The notes below the pieces were generated by a model. It was not told the DNA's origin. It saw nothing but the letters and a program-made list of their open reading frames with translations, and did not search any database. Shown here piece by piece: positions 27,329-37,730 of a DNA stretch of 64,000 nucleotides. Numbering within the stretch: position 1 is the stretch's first letter; every line of letters starts with the position of its first letter. The position numbers were made by a program, and so were the translations under genes. Origin of the DNA: Burkholderiales bacterium (GTDB taxonomy: Bacteria > Pseudomonadota > Gammaproteobacteria > Burkholderiales > Burkholderiaceae_C); NCBI GenBank assembly GCA_026932235.1, contig JAIXKR010000102.1, positions 1 to 64,000 on the forward strand, written 5' to 3'.

Positions 27329-29266
27329 CTACCAGCGGCCGCGCAGCGTCAGCCACCAGGTGCGCGGCACCTCGGCATGCGGGAACAGCGGCGACTTCTC
27401 GGCCAGGTTGACGGCACCGAGGTTGGCCACGCCGAGGCCCAGTTCCAGGCCGTGCGGCAGCGCCACGCTGGCATGCGCCGACATCATCGTGATGCCGGGC
27501 ACCGGCTGCGCGGGCTCGCCGGCCACCGGTGCGGCCAGGATCTGGCCCTGCGAGCGCTCGACGTTGCCGCCGATCTGCCAGGGGCCGGCGGTCCAGATCG
27601 CGCGCAGGCCGAACTGGTGCCGCGGGCGCCGCTCCAGGCGCTGGCCGTGGCCGTCGGTGGCGTCCAGCCACTGCCAGTTCGCGCCCAGCGTCCAGCCGCT
27701 CGCTGGCTTCCAGGTGGCGGAGGTTTCCAGTCCCTGCAGCGTCGCCTTGTCGGTGTTCTCGAAGGTGTAGAGCGCGCGGCCGTCGAGCATGCCGATCGCG
27801 CGCGTGACGATGAGGTCGGTGACGCGATTGTGGAACAGCATCGCCTGCACGCCCAGCGTCGGCGCGTTCCAGCCGACGCCGACCTCGACGGCGTCGTTGC
27901 TCTCCGGGCGCAGCGCCGCGTTGCCCTGGAACATGAACGGGCCTTCGTCCTCCAGGTAGTCGGCCGAGTTCTGCTTCAGCGTCGGGGCCTTGAAACCGTG
28001 GCCGTAGCCGCCCTTGACGGTCCAGCCCGGCGCGGCCTTCCACACCAGGTAGGCGCGCGGGCTCCACTCGTGGCCGAAGCGGCTGTGGTGGTCGTAGCGC
28101 AGGCCGGCGGTGAGCGTCACCGTGCGCGCCAGAGGCGCCTCGTGCTCCACGTAGAGCGCGCGGTTCTCGGCGCGTCCGCGCCCGCCCGCCAGGCCGACGT
28201 TCTCGACGCCCTCGCGCCGCAGTTCGAAACCCGCGGTGCTCAAGTGCCCTGCCAGCGGCACGATGGAGAACTGGCCCTCGCCGACGCGGTCGTCGAGCGA
28301 CTGCGGCCGCAGCGAGGCGACGCCGTTGGTGCGCGTGTTGCCGGTGTCCAGCGTGCTGCGGTAGATGCGCAGCGAGGCGCGCGCGTCGAGCGCGCCGCCG
28401 AAGGCGCCCGTCCAGCCGAGCGAACTGTGCGCGCGCTCCACCGGCGTGATGCTCTGGTAGTAGCGCTTGCGGCCGCTCTTCTCGCGCAGGTCGGCCCAGC
28501 GCGTCTCGTCGCCGACGCGGTGCTCGGCCACCAGCTCGTGGCCGGGCGCCGGATCCCAGTGCAGGCGCACCGCGGCGTCGCCCTTCTTGTGCCCCTCGAG
28601 GTCCGAGATGCGCTCGTCCTCGCGATTGGTGATCGCCTGGCGCCGGCGCTGCGAGACGCTGGCGCCCAGGCGAAAGCCTGCGGCCAGCGGGCCGTCGGCG
28701 TGCAGCGAGGCGCGGTGTCCGTTGCCGCCGATGCCGCCCTCGGCGGCGCTGCCTTCGACCATCGCGCCCAGGCGCCAGCGCTCGCTGCCGGGGCTGCGCG
28801 TGATGATGTTGACGACGCCGCCCAGCGCCTCGGCGCCATAGAGCACCGACATCGGGCCGCGGATGACCTCGACGCGCTCGATGTCGTCGACGGCGATCCA
28901 GTCGTACTGGAAGTCGCTGTGGGCGACGAAGCTGTCGCTGGCGCCGATGCGCTTGCCGTCCACCAGCATCAGCGTGTGGCGCGTGTCCATGCCGCGCAGG
29001 TTGAGGGTGCGGCGCCCGCTCACCGTGCGGCCCTGGATCGAGATGCCCGTCAGGCCGCGCACCGCCTCGAAGATGTTGTCGGCGCCGCGCGCCTCGATTT
29101 CGGCGCGCGTGATGACGTCGATCGCCGCCGGGGCGTCGATCTGCGGCATGGCATGGCGCGTGGCGGAGACGACGATGGTCTGGGCGTCCTGCGAGGTGGG
29201 TTGAGCCGCGGCGCCGGCGGCGAGCGCCATCGGCAGCAGCAGGGGCACGGCGTGACGCGGGAACAC
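27329..29266 (-). CDS. TonB-dependent outer membrane receptor
   Basis: 645 residues. Signal peptide ends AAGAAAQ; TonB box-like TIVVSAT at about 29-35; plug domain with RGMDTRHTLMLVDGKRIG and VIRGPMSVLYGAEALGGVVNIITR; the C-terminal beta-barrel ends in the aromatic TLRGRW needed for outer membrane insertion. The plug resembles FepA/CirA/BtuB-type receptors; the cargo (siderophore, heme or copper chelate) cannot be told. It is divergent from nirS1 across a 246-base region. A metal supply role for the neighbouring heme and copper enzymes is an inference from location only. Confidence 0.93.
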   Translation of the reverse strand: MFPRHAVPLLLPMALAAGAAAQPTSQDAQTIVVSATRHAMPQIDAPAAIDVITRAEIEARGADNIFEAVRGLTGISIQGRTVSGRRTLNLRGMDTRHTLMLVDGKRIGASDSFVAHSDFQYDWIAVDDIERVEVIRGPMSVLYGAEALGGVVNIITRSPGSERWRLGAMVEGSAAEGGIGGNGHRASLHADGPLAAGFRLGASVSQRRRQAITNREDERISDLEGHKKGDAAVRLHWDPAPGHELVAEHRVGDETRWADLREKSGRKRYYQSITPVERAHSSLGWTGAFGGALDARASLRIYRSTLDTGNTRTNGVASLRPQSLDDRVGEGQFSIVPLAGHLSTAGFELRREGVENVGLAGGRGRAENRALYVEHEAPLARTVTLTAGLRYDHHSRFGHEWSPRAYLVWKAAPGWTVKGGYGHGFKAPTLKQNSADYLEDEGPFMFQGNAALRPESNDAVEVGVGWNAPTLGVQAMLFHNRVTDLIVTRAIGMLDGRALYTFENTDKATLQGLETSATWKPASGWTLGANWQWLDATDGHGQRLERRPRHQFGLRAIWTAGPWQIGGNVERSQGQILAAPVAGEPAQPVPGITMMSAHASVALPHGLELGLGVANLGAVNLAEKSPLFPHAEVPRTWWLTLRGRW

Positions 29267-29379
29267 GGCGATCTCCGGACTCGGTTGTTAGGTTGACGTA
29301 AGCATGATCGGGAGGATGCGAACGCGCCTTGACCTGGGTTTGTTTTTCTTTGATCCCAAGACCCGATTGACAGCAAGGC

Positions 29380-29393
29380 TTGAACCAGTTCAA
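29380..29393 (+). promoter_or_regulatory. Crp/Fnr (Dnr)-type box upstream of nirS1
   Basis: TTGAACCAGTTCAA is a perfect TTGA-N6-TCAA palindrome, the core of FNR/Dnr/Nnr sites, centred about 126 bases upstream of the nirS1 ATG and in the region divergent to the TonB receptor. A Dnr-type regulator gene is in the same window (36879-37592). Confidence 0.75.
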
Positions 29394-29512
29394 GGACCGG
29401 CATGCGCTTCGGGCCGAGGATTGGGCCCGTCGAAGATCTCAACCCACGCCGCATCCGGAGGGCTTGGCGCACGGCGCCGGGACCGAGCGGCAAACAGGAA
29501 CGGAGGATGATC

Positions 29513-31210
29513 ATGAGGACCCACCCCCAACTTGCGCGCATCCCGGCGATGCTGGTGTCGGCGCTGGCGTTCGCGGCGTTCGGCGCCGCCGCCCAGCCGG
29601 CCACGAGTGCACCTCCGATGACCGCGGCCGAGCTCGAGGCTGGCAAGAAGATCTACTTCGAGCGCTGCGCCGGTTGCCACGGCGTGCTGCGCAAGGGCGC
29701 GACGGGCAAGAACCTCGAGCCGCACTGGACTGCCAAGGGTGCCGACGGCAGCATGCAGGAGGGGGGCACGCTCAAGCTCGGCACGCAGCGACTGGAGCGG
29801 ATCATCGGGCTGGGCACCGAGGGCGGGATGGTCAACTACGACGACATCCTGACCAAGGAAGAGATCAACATCATGGCCCGTTACATCCAGCAGACGCCGG
29901 ATGTTCCGCCCGAGTTCAGCCTCAAGGACATGGAGCAGAGCTGGAAGCTCATCGTGCCGGTGGCCGAGCGGCCGAAGCGGCAGATGCACAAGGTGAACCT
30001 GAAGAACGTCTTCGCGATCACGCTGCGCGACGCCGGCAAGCTGGCCCTCGTGGACGGCGACACCAAGGAGATCTGGCAGATTCTCGACACCGGATACGCG
30101 GTGCACATCTCGCGCCTCTCGGCGTCGGGTCGCTACGTCTACACGGTGGGGCGCGATGGCTTGGTGACGCTGATCGACCTCTGGTACGAGACGCCGACGA
30201 CGGTGGCCACCGTCAAGCTCGGCGCCGACGCGCGCTCGGTCGATACCTCCAAGTTCAAGGGCTTCGAGGACAAGTACCTGATCGGTGGCACCTACTGGCC
30301 GCCCCAGTACTCGATCATGGAAGGCGAGACGCTCAAGCCGCTGAAGGTGGTCTCGACCCGCGGCAACACGGTGGATGGCGACTACCACCCCGAGCCGCGC
30401 GTGGCCTCGATCGTCTCCTCGATGATCAAGCCCGAGTGGGTGGTGAATGTGAAGGAGACCGGCCAGATCATGCTGGTGGACTACTCCGACATCAAGAACC
30501 TGAAGACGACCACGATCGAATCGGCCAAGTTCCTCCATGACGGCGGCTGGGACGCCTCCAAGCGCTACTTCCTGGTGGCAGCCAACGCGTCCAACAAGAT
30601 CGCTGCGGTCGACACGAAGACGGGCAAGCTGGCGGCGCTGGTCGACACCAAGAAGATCCCGCACCCGGGCCGCGGTGCCAACTTCACGCACCCGACGTTC
30701 GGTCCCGTGTGGGCCACCGGCCACTTGGGCGACGCCGTGGTCACGCTGATCTCGACGCCGTCGGAGAAGGCTTCCGATGCCAAGTTCAAGACGCACAATT
30801 GGAAGGTCGTGCAGGAGCTGCCGATGCCTGGCGCGGGCAACCTGTTCGTGAAGACGCATCCGAAGTCCACCAACCTGTGGGCCGACATGCCGATGAACCC
30901 CGAGCGCGAGAACGCCGAATCGGTGTACGTGTTCAGCCTCAAGGACCTGAACAAGGCGCCGGTGAAGATCGACGTCGCCAAGGACTCCGGCCTGCCGCAG
31001 ACCAAGGCGCTGCGTCGCGCAACGCATCCCGAGTACAACGAGGCCGGGGACGAGGTGTGGATCAGCCTCTGGGGCGGCAAGACCGACCAGTCGGCGATCG
31101 TCGTTTACGATGACAAGACCCTCAAGCTGAAGAAGGTCATCACCGACCCGCGCATCGTCACGCCGACCGGCAAGTTCAACGTCTGGAACACGCAGCACGA
31201 CATCTACTGA
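29513..31210 (+). CDS. nirS: cytochrome cd1 nitrite reductase, divergent copy (NirS1)
   Basis: 565 residues. Start chosen at ATG 29513 because GGAGG at 29502-29506 is correctly spaced; an in-frame ATG at 29507 is too close. Signal peptide ends AAFGAAAQ. Heme c motif CAGCH at 52-56 with Met ligand candidate in GGMVNYDD (M106), then a d1 propeller with axial His198 (GYAVHISR) and both catalytic-pocket histidines, His342 (FLHDGGWD) and His384 (PHPGRGAN), spaced 42 apart as in Pseudomonas NirS. Reduces nitrite to NO in the periplasm. It differs from the canonical copy in having a remodelled segment between heme c and its Met ligand (about 68-105) and GMVNY in place of GMPNW. Confidence 0.93.
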   Translation: MRTHPQLARIPAMLVSALAFAAFGAAAQPATSAPPMTAAELEAGKKIYFERCAGCHGVLRKGATGKNLEPHWTAKGADGSMQEGGTLKLGTQRLERIIGLGTEGGMVNYDDILTKEEINIMARYIQQTPDVPPEFSLKDMEQSWKLIVPVAERPKRQMHKVNLKNVFAITLRDAGKLALVDGDTKEIWQILDTGYAVHISRLSASGRYVYTVGRDGLVTLIDLWYETPTTVATVKLGADARSVDTSKFKGFEDKYLIGGTYWPPQYSIMEGETLKPLKVVSTRGNTVDGDYHPEPRVASIVSSMIKPEWVVNVKETGQIMLVDYSDIKNLKTTTIESAKFLHDGGWDASKRYFLVAANASNKIAAVDTKTGKLAALVDTKKIPHPGRGANFTHPTFGPVWATGHLGDAVVTLISTPSEKASDAKFKTHNWKVVQELPMPGAGNLFVKTHPKSTNLWADMPMNPERENAESVYVFSLKDLNKAPVKIDVAKDSGLPQTKALRRATHPEYNEAGDEVWISLWGGKTDQSAIVVYDDKTLKLKKVITDPRIVTPTGKFNVWNTQHDIY

Positions 31211-31220
31211 TGCCGACCTC

Positions 31221-31245
31221 GCGGCGACCCGGGCCGGGTCGCCGC
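31221..31245 (+). other. perfect hairpin in the nirS1-nirT gap
   Basis: GCGGCGACCCG at 31221-31231 pairs perfectly with 31235-31245 around a GGC loop (11-bp stem). No T-run follows, so it looks more like an mRNA stability or processing element that lowers expression of the genes after nirS1 than a true terminator. Confidence 0.5.
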
Positions 31246-31264
31246 TCGTCCACGGGGATTGGTC

Positions 31265-31855
31265 ATGAACAACCCTAAGTCCGGCGGCTTGCTGCGTCGG
31301 TTGCGGTCCCCCTCGAACACGTGGTCCGTGCTCACGCTGCTGCTCGTCGGCGTGATCCTGGGCGTGCTGTTCTGGGGCGGGTTCAACACCGCGGTGGAGG
31401 CCACCAACACAGAGGCCTTCTGCATCAGCTGCCACGAGATGCGTGACAACGTCTACAAGGAATACTCCGAGAACACGATCCACTACACCAATCGCACCGG
31501 CGTGCGCGCCACCTGCCCGGACTGCCACGTGCCCAAGGAGTGGGGGCCGAAGATGTTGCGCAAGATCCAGGCCTCGCGCGAGCTCTACGGCAAGGTCATG
31601 GGGACCATCGACACGCGCGAGAAGTTCGAGGAGAAGCGGCTGCAGCTGGCGGAGCGCGAATGGGCTCGCATGAAGGCCAACGACTCGCTGGAGTGCCGCA
31701 ACTGCCACTCGCACGAGAGCATGGACGCCGAGAAGCAGAAACCCCGCGCCAGGAAGGCGCACGAGCTCGCGGTGAAGATGGGCGATACCTGCATCGACTG
31801 CCACAAGGGCATCGCCCACCACAAGCCCAAGGGCATGAAGGAAGACGAGGACTGA
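31265..31855 (+). CDS. nirT: NapC/NirT tetraheme cytochrome c
   Basis: 196 residues from the ATG at 31265 (GGGGA upstream). One N-terminal membrane helix (about 20-42) followed by a periplasmic domain with four heme motifs: CISCH (53-57), CPDCH, CRNCH and CIDCH. The size and pattern match NapC/NirT quinol dehydrogenases, which pass electrons from the quinol pool to periplasmic reductases. Lying directly after nirS1 and before two small carriers, it probably supplies electrons to one or both NirS enzymes, bypassing the bc1 complex. Confidence 0.93.
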   Translation: MNNPKSGGLLRRLRSPSNTWSVLTLLLVGVILGVLFWGGFNTAVEATNTEAFCISCHEMRDNVYKEYSENTIHYTNRTGVRATCPDCHVPKEWGPKMLRKIQASRELYGKVMGTIDTREKFEEKRLQLAEREWARMKANDSLECRNCHSHESMDAEKQKPRARKAHELAVKMGDTCIDCHKGIAHHKPKGMKEDED

Positions 31856-31859
31856 GACC

Positions 31860-32723
31860 ATGAGCAAGCTGCACGCGCTGATCCTGACCGCCACCGCCTC
31901 GCTGCTCGCCGGCCCGACGCTGGCGGCCCCGCCCGACTGGGGCAAGGTGCCCGCGAAGGAGGTCACGGTCTTCTACCCCGGGGTGTCGCCGCTGGAATGG
32001 ATCACCAAGGGTACTGAGCACGGCGGCGCACGTGCGCTCAGGAAGGGCGAGAGCTGTGCCGGCTGCCACCATGAAGAAACGGCCGACATGGGCAAGAAGA
32101 TGGCCAGCGGCCAGAAGATCGAACCCAAGCCGATCAAGGGCAAGATGGGATTCATCCCCGTGAAGGTGCAGGCGGCGAACGACGGCGCCAACCTGTACAT
32201 GCGCTTCTCGTGGAAGCAGCCGCCCGGCGGCGGCGAGAAGATGGACAAGGACAACCAGGTCAAGCTGGCGTTCATGCTCGAGGACAACAAGGTTCCGGGC
32301 GCCAACCTGTCGGGCTGCTGGGAGACCTGTCACGCCGACGCGCGCACCATGCCCGACGCCAAGGACGACAAGAAGACCAAGTACGTCAAGGATGGCGCGC
32401 TGGCCAGCGGCAAGTACTACGACCTGATGCAGTGGACGAGCAAGGGCGGCAAGTTCGACGGCTACGTCGCCGACAAGCGCGTGATGGAAGGCGGCAAGGC
32501 CCTGCTCGAGGCCAAGGGCGAGAAGAAGGGCGACGAATGGGCAGTCGTCTTCACGCGCAAGTTCTCGGGTGGTGACGGCGACATCGCCCTGGCCAGCGGC
32601 AAGACCTACAACTTCGGTTTTGCGATCCACGACGACTACACCATCGGCCGCTTCCACCACGTCTCGCTTGGCTACACGCTGGGGATCGATACCGACGCCG
32701 ACATCAGCGCCAAGAAGCCCTGA
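31860..32723 (+). CDS. periplasmic di-heme cytochrome c, ethylbenzene-dehydrogenase-like domain
   Basis: 287 residues with a signal peptide ending GPTLAA. Two heme-binding sites: CAGCHH at 66-71 and the unusual CWETCH (C-x3-C-H) at 153-158, followed by a beta-rich domain (YNFGFAIHDDYTIGRFHH) like the heme-binding EB_dh/cytochrome c-552 family. Starts five bases after nirT. Likely an electron carrier between NirT and NirS1, or a subunit of a NirT complex. The CX3CH site is seen directly; whether it binds heme c covalently needs proof. Confidence 0.78.
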   Translation: MSKLHALILTATASLLAGPTLAAPPDWGKVPAKEVTVFYPGVSPLEWITKGTEHGGARALRKGESCAGCHHEETADMGKKMASGQKIEPKPIKGKMGFIPVKVQAANDGANLYMRFSWKQPPGGGEKMDKDNQVKLAFMLEDNKVPGANLSGCWETCHADARTMPDAKDDKKTKYVKDGALASGKYYDLMQWTSKGGKFDGYVADKRVMEGGKALLEAKGEKKGDEWAVVFTRKFSGGDGDIALASGKTYNFGFAIHDDYTIGRFHHVSLGYTLGIDTDADISAKKP

Positions 32724-32734
32724 CGGCGCGCGCG

Positions 32735-33073
32735 ATGCGTCGGCGTGAGTTTGCACGCGTCCTGGGCTTTGCCCTCGTCGGGCAAGCCGCGCACCCCGTC
32801 GCGCGTGCCGTCGACGCCGTCGTCGTGGAGGTGCGCATCGCCGCCAACCGCTTCGAGCCGGCCAAGGTGACGGTTGGAACGGGCGCGACGGTGCGCTGGA
32901 TCAACGACGAGCGGCGCACCTCGCACTCGGTGCGCTTTCCGGCCGAAGGGATCGAGAGCGAGCGAATGATGCCCGGCGAGCAATGGGAGCGCCGCTTCGA
33001 GCGCGCCGGGCGCTACCCCTACGAGTGCGGCCCGCACCCCGAGATGAAGGGCGAGATCGTCGTCGGCGGCTAG
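32735..33073 (+). CDS. small type-1 copper cupredoxin
   Basis: 112 residues. N-terminal RRREFARVLG is Tat-like, followed by a hydrophobic stretch ending VARA. The mature domain is a plastocyanin/amicyanin-like cupredoxin: the first copper ligand His in TSHSVRF, then the Cys-x2-His-x2-Met group in YECGPHPEMKG near the end. It can carry single electrons in the periplasm and is a plausible donor to NirS or to the CuA subunit encoded downstream. It sits 11 bases after the di-heme cytochrome gene. Confidence 0.87.
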   Translation: MRRREFARVLGFALVGQAAHPVARAVDAVVVEVRIAANRFEPAKVTVGTGATVRWINDERRTSHSVRFPAEGIESERMMPGEQWERRFERAGRYPYECGPHPEMKGEIVVGG

Positions 33074-34233
33074 CCCCCGGCGCTCGGTCCTGCTCGCGCC
33101 GACAGGCCCTGCTGGCGGCGGCGGCTTGGTCCGGCTGCCCGTCGGTGCGCGCCGGCGCGCAGGCTCCGGCGCTGTTCGTGCTGGATGACGACGGCCGCAC
33201 GCTGCTTTCCCTGCACGCGCGCGACCTTTCCGAGCAGGGTCGCCAGACCCTGCCGCAACGGCTGACGGCGTTTCCCGCGCCAGGGCTGGCCGGTGGGGAC
33301 GACGGCGGGCTGCTGGCGCTGCGGCCCGACGGGCGCGCGCGGGCCTGGCGCAAGGCGGGCGATGGGCCTTGCCGCGCGGCCACCAGTGCCGACGGGAGGT
33401 GGCATCTGGTGCTGCCGGCCGAACGCACGGGGCGTGCCGAACTGCTGTTGCTGGACACCGCGCTGGTGACGGTCAAGTCCTGGGCGCTGCCGGGGCCGGT
33501 CGCATGGCTGCTCGATGCGCCGCGGCGGCGCGCGTTCGTGCTGGCCCTGACGGCGCCGGCGCAGGTCTGGGTCATTTCCTACGATGAGCGTGCGGAGGAT
33601 TTCTACGAGGGCCTGGTGCACGATTTCCGCATGGGCGAAGGCGTGGCGCAGCGCGGGTTCCACAACCCGCGTCGCATGAACCTGCCCGAGCCGCTGCTGG
33701 CGGCCACGGCGGATGCCGAGGACACCGAGTTCGCCGGTCGCGGTCTGGTGTTCAACCTCGACGTGCGCCGGGTGGTGCAGCGGTCGCCGCGGCTGCAGCC
33801 GGGCGCCGCCGGTTCGGCCGCCGTGTTCGCCCGCGACGGCGCGGGATGGATGGCGGTGCCCGTGGCGGGGGTGGCCGCCGTCGACTGCTGGCGTACCGGC
33901 GACTGGACGCTGCAGGCGCGCATCCCCACGGATGTGCCGCCGGCGGCCGTGCTTGCGCACCGCGGCGTGCAGGCGCTGGTGCCGCTGCCCAGGGCGCAGG
34001 CCGAGCGCGCCGAACTGGTGCCGATCGATACCCGGACGCTGCAGCCCTTGTCGCGCCTGGCGCTGCCGGGCCCGGTGCGCGAAGCGGCTTTCGGCGCGGA
34101 CGGGCGGGAGCTCTACGTTCGCGTGGGCGGTGCTGCCGCGGGCGTCGCGTGCATCGACACCGCGGGTTGGACGCTGCGCGTGCATCGGCCGCTGGCCCAG
34201 CCGCTGGCCCAGCAGCCGGCTCCGGCGCGCTGA
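33025..34233 (+). CDS. cytochrome d1-like beta-propeller protein, longer copy
   Basis: About 402 residues if started at GTG 33025; an ATG at 32983 is also in frame, and both overlap the cupredoxin gene, so the start is uncertain. A Tat-like SRRQALLAAAAW segment follows about 25 residues in. The rest is a repeat-rich WD40/d1-propeller-like protein with the segment FYEGLVHDFRMGEGV...NPRR, shared with the shorter protein at 36155. Proteins of this kind (NirF-like/cytochrome D1 domain) accompany nirS and help heme d1 maturation or insertion. It has no CxxCH, so it is not itself a c-type cytochrome. Function inferred from position. Confidence 0.7.
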   Translation: MRPAPRDEGRDRRRRLAPGARSCSRRQALLAAAAWSGCPSVRAGAQAPALFVLDDDGRTLLSLHARDLSEQGRQTLPQRLTAFPAPGLAGGDDGGLLALRPDGRARAWRKAGDGPCRAATSADGRWHLVLPAERTGRAELLLLDTALVTVKSWALPGPVAWLLDAPRRRAFVLALTAPAQVWVISYDERAEDFYEGLVHDFRMGEGVAQRGFHNPRRMNLPEPLLAATADAEDTEFAGRGLVFNLDVRRVVQRSPRLQPGAAGSAAVFARDGAGWMAVPVAGVAAVDCWRTGDWTLQARIPTDVPPAAVLAHRGVQALVPLPRAQAERAELVPIDTRTLQPLSRLALPGPVREAAFGADGRELYVRVGGAAAGVACIDTAGWTLRVHRPLAQPLAQQPAPAR

Positions 34234-36073
<1,840 letters not shown>

Positions 36074-36075
<2 letters not shown>

Positions 36076-36137
36076 TCACGGTGTTGCCGTGATCCCGGGG
36101 GCCGAAGCGCAGCGCAGCGCTTCGGCCCCTTGCCTTT
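36074..36137 (+). terminator. double hairpin after nirS2
   Basis: First hairpin: GATCACGG (36074-36081) pairs with 36087-36094. Second: 13 perfect base pairs between 36098-36110 and 36117-36129 with a 6-base loop, followed by TTGCCTTT. This is a good intrinsic terminator or strong attenuator between nirS2 and the short propeller gene. Confidence 0.75.
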
Positions 36138-36154
36138 GGCAGGGGATGATTCCG

Positions 36155-36850
36155 ATGGATGCCCTCGCTTCCCCGCTGCGGCGAGCCGTGCTGCTCGGTG
36201 CGCTGCTCGGCGCCCACGTCCTGCACGCGCGGGCGCGTCCGTTGCCGGCCAGCGTGCGCTCGGCCGACGGCCGCTGGCAGCTCGACGCCGACGAGGCGGC
36301 GGTGCGCGTGCAGCAGCTCGACGGCCCGTTGCGGCGCGAGTTCCCTGCGCTGTCGCTCGACGCGCGCGAGTCGGGGCGGCCTGCGGCGCTGCTCGCACTG
36401 CCGGGGCGGCGCAGCTTCGTCGTCGCCTTCGACGGCCTGCCCGAGCTGTGGGAGATCCCGCTGGACCCGCGCGCCGAGCCGATCTTCGACGGCTACGTGC
36501 ACGACTACCGCATGGGCGAGGCGATCGCCAGGCCCGGCTTCCTCGGCGTGCGGCGCACGCGGCTGCAGCAGCCGCTGCACGCGCTCGCGGGCGACGGCGC
36601 CTACGTCCTCGGCCGCGCCGCCGACGAGCCCGCGGAGCACGGTGCGACGGCGCCGCGCGCCCGCCTCGCGCTCGTGCATCTCGACGTGCGGCGTCCGATC
36701 GCGCGCTTCGCGCTCGATGCCGATCCGGACCTCGCGCGGGCGTATGCGCTCGACGAGGAGGGCCGCCGGCTGCTCGTCGTCCCGGACCGGCATGGCGGCC
36801 CACCGCTGCGCCTGGACCTGCGCGAGGCGAGCTTGCTGCCGCCGCGCTGA
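36155..36850 (+). CDS. cytochrome d1-like propeller protein, short copy
   Basis: 231 residues from ATG 36155 (AGGGG nine bases upstream; another ATG at 36146 is too close to it). N-terminal hydrophobic segment LRRAVLLGALLGAHVLHA is signal-like. It shares the IFDGYVHDYRMGEAI...GFLGVRRT segment with the protein at 33025 and continues with LALVHLDVRRPIARF, but then stops, lacking roughly 150-180 C-terminal residues present in the longer paralogue. It is a half-propeller or a shortened maturation factor. It follows nirS2 as the other copy follows the nirS1 block. No heme motif. Confidence 0.7.
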   Translation: MDALASPLRRAVLLGALLGAHVLHARARPLPASVRSADGRWQLDADEAAVRVQQLDGPLRREFPALSLDARESGRPAALLALPGRRSFVVAFDGLPELWEIPLDPRAEPIFDGYVHDYRMGEAIARPGFLGVRRTRLQQPLHALAGDGAYVLGRAADEPAEHGATAPRARLALVHLDVRRPIARFALDADPDLARAYALDEEGRRLLVVPDRHGGPPLRLDLREASLLPPR

Positions 36851-36878
36851 GCCATGCGCTTGGCCGGTGCGCCGTCGC

Positions 36879-37592
36879 TCAGCGCGGCTGATAGGTCGAC
36901 AGGCGGTGCACGTCGAGGATGTGCACGTCGCGCTTGTCGATGCGCACCAGGCCCTCGGCCTCGAGCTCGTGCAGCACGCGCGAGAAGTACTCGGGCGTGA
37001 GCGACAGGCGCGAGGCGATCGTCGCCTTGCTCACCGGCAGCGAGACGGTGAGGACCTCGCCGCTGACGCAGTCCTCGGCGACCTGGTCGCGCAGCAGGTA
37101 GCCGATCACGCGCTGCATGCCGCTGTGCAGCGCGTAGCTCTCGACGTCGTGCACCAGCCCGTGCAGCCGGCGCGAGATGCCCGCCAGCATGCGCATCGCG
37201 AAGCGCGGATCGCGCTCGACCTCGCCCACCACCGCGGCCTTGCCGATGGAGAGCACGAGCGAGTCCGCCAGCGCCTGCCCGTTCAGGATGTAGGGGCGGT
37301 CGGTGAACATCAGTGCCTCGGCGAAGCTCTGCCCGGGGCCGATGATCTCGATCACCTTTTCGGCGCCGGCCGGCGAGACGACGTAGAGCTTGACTTGGCC
37401 GGTGACCGCGACGTGAAAGGCGTTGCAGGGTTCGCCGACGCGAAACACCATCTCGCCGCGCGCGTAGCGATGCAGCGAGCAGCCCTGGGCGAGCCGGTCG
37501 AGTTCCAGCGCATCCATCTCCTGGAACAGCGGCTGCATCGACAGGTACCGGGGCAGGTTGAAGCCGCTGACGGGGCGGACCGGTTCTTGCAT
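36879..37592 (-). CDS. Dnr-type Crp/Fnr family regulator
   Basis: 237 residues from ATG 37592; the frame extends upstream to 37709, but that start lies inside the regulator's own binding site. Cyclic-nucleotide-binding-like domain (about 20-140, with GEMVFRVGEPCNAFHVAVTG) and a C-terminal winged helix with the recognition segment TIASRLSLTPEYFSRVLHEL. It lacks the cysteine cluster of Fnr, so it fits the Dnr/NnrR group, which senses NO, probably through heme. Located between nirS2 and the heme-copper genes and preceded by a matching box, it is the likely regulator of this island. Convergent with the short propeller gene. Confidence 0.85.
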   Translation of the reverse strand: MQEPVRPVSGFNLPRYLSMQPLFQEMDALELDRLAQGCSLHRYARGEMVFRVGEPCNAFHVAVTGQVKLYVVSPAGAEKVIEIIGPGQSFAEALMFTDRPYILNGQALADSLVLSIGKAAVVGEVERDPRFAMRMLAGISRRLHGLVHDVESYALHSGMQRVIGYLLRDQVAEDCVSGEVLTVSLPVSKATIASRLSLTPEYFSRVLHELEAEGLVRIDKRDVHILDVHRLSTYQPR

Positions 37593-37695
37593 GGCGTGCT
37601 GGGCTTCTGCGCGGGCGGCGCCCACGGGCACGGCGTCTTCAGGATGCCGCGAGAGTTGTTCGAACGTGATCGCTCGTGCCGACGGCCCTCGACAC

Positions 37696-37709
37696 TTGAG
37701 ACAAATCAA
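37696..37709 (-). promoter_or_regulatory. Crp/Fnr-type box upstream of the dnr-like gene
   Basis: TTGAGACAAATCAA is a perfect TTGA-N6-TCAA palindrome about 110 bases upstream of the regulator start at 37592, in the gap after the serine hydrolase gene. It suggests autoregulation or control by another Fnr-type protein. Confidence 0.7.
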
Positions 37710-37730
37710 GTGCGAAATGATAGGCCAAGC

